A DNA stretch of 64,000 nucleotides from Tenacibaculum sp. Bg11-29 (GTDB lineage: Bacteria > Bacteroidota > Bacteroidia > Flavobacteriales > Flavobacteriaceae), in assembly GCF_002836595.1 (NCBI RefSeq), contig NZ_PJBB01000003.1, forward strand, positions 806,001-870,000. Direction: 5' to 3'. Shown piece after piece: positions 63,746 to 64,000 of the stretch. Position numbers and translations under genes: made by a program. Under the pieces are notes generated by a model that did no database searches, was not told the origin of the DNA, and was given only the letters and a program-made list of their open reading frames with translations. The stretch's first letter is position 1, and the number at the start of each line of letters is the position of its first letter.

Positions 63746-64000
63746 ATGAAATTAATTAAAACTTTATGCATTCTTTTTACATCTTTAACCCTTTTTTCAC
63801 AAGGTTTTGTTGAAAAACAACTCCCAAAACCAGATAATCTTAGTTCCTTATTTATTGGACCACTCCTAAAATCAACTATTCATTATGGAGCTAAGCCTGA
63901 TAATTTTAATGGCAAAGTTATTTTATTTAACCATGGGTATATTGACCTTAATCAGCTTTTTTTTACAAATAACACATTTTATCAAGAAGCTTATAATGAA
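63746..64000 (+). CDS. Exported alpha/beta-hydrolase-like protein (3' end outside window)
   Basis: 85 codons are visible and the frame runs off the window. Signal peptide MKLIKTLCILFTSLTLFSQG (cleavage near SQ). The mature start has KVILFNHGYIDLNQLFF, where HG after a strand resembles the oxyanion turn of alpha/beta hydrolases. The start is supported by CCCTTCTAAA before the ATG, the motif shared with the T9SS exported genes at 21141-39934. Whether it has a T9SS sorting domain cannot be seen. Confidence 0.55.
   Translation, partial: MKLIKTLCILFTSLTLFSQGFVEKQLPKPDNLSSLFIGPLLKSTIHYGAKPDNFNGKVILFNHGYIDLNQLFFTNNTFYQEAYNE

Overview
The window is about 64 kb of AT-rich DNA from a marine-type Flavobacteriaceae bacterium (Bacteroidota). 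The evidence is the set of large secreted proteins ending in type IX secretion (T9SS) type A sorting domains, GEVED and FN3 modules, TAnnTTTG-type promoter boxes, and a Bacteroidota-style gene set (DUF4292 lipoprotein, HU-CCDC81/SPOR protein, TonB-like protein with a Cys-rich head). Tenacibaculum or a close relative is my best guess, but the genus is inference. No rRNA, tRNA, CRISPR array or insertion sequence was seen.

Region 1 (1-1339) is the 3' part of a Rad50/SMC-like coiled-coil ATPase cut by the window edge. Region 2 (1553-10280) is the most unusual locus. Four near-identical ~370-aa proteins are each followed, with a 22-nt overlap, by a small variable lipoprotein. Three further lipoprotein genes are preceded only by decayed tails of the first gene. 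This looks like a tandem polymorphic toxin/immunity array with orphan immunity genes. Each 'toxin' has a constant first 256 residues, a hypervariable charged insert and a constant 56-residue tail.

Region 3 (10368-12230) is an ABC-F ATPase (Uup-like). Region 4 (12306-39934, all minus strand) is a 28-kb block of T9SS-exported proteins: two BNR/VPS10-like proteins, two 72-aa deletion remnants, an M4 metallopeptidase, three S8 subtilases and two M43 (pappalysin-like) metalloproteases. They share interchangeable FN3/GEVED/sorting-domain tails, related terminator hairpins, a CCCTTC motif just before the start codon and, in several cases, a TATATTTG box about 80-90 nt upstream. The tails are mosaics, which indicates duplication, module gain/loss and gene conversion.

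Region 5 (40229-57832) is core genome: a dipeptide-type ABC ATPase; a five-gene cluster (sugar-nucleotidyltransferase, TPR protein, DUF4292 lipoprotein, EnvC-like protein, AI-2E family transporter); an acyl-CoA thioesterase; an HU/SPOR protein; dprA; a TonB-like protein; an EamA transporter; a YdjM-type protein; and mfd. Region 6 (57987-64000) is accessory: a DinB-like protein, a membrane protein, a frameshifted alpha/beta hydrolase, lipoproteins, an AraC regulator, a 39-aa membrane peptide not reported by a long-ORF search, and the start of another exported hydrolase-like gene.
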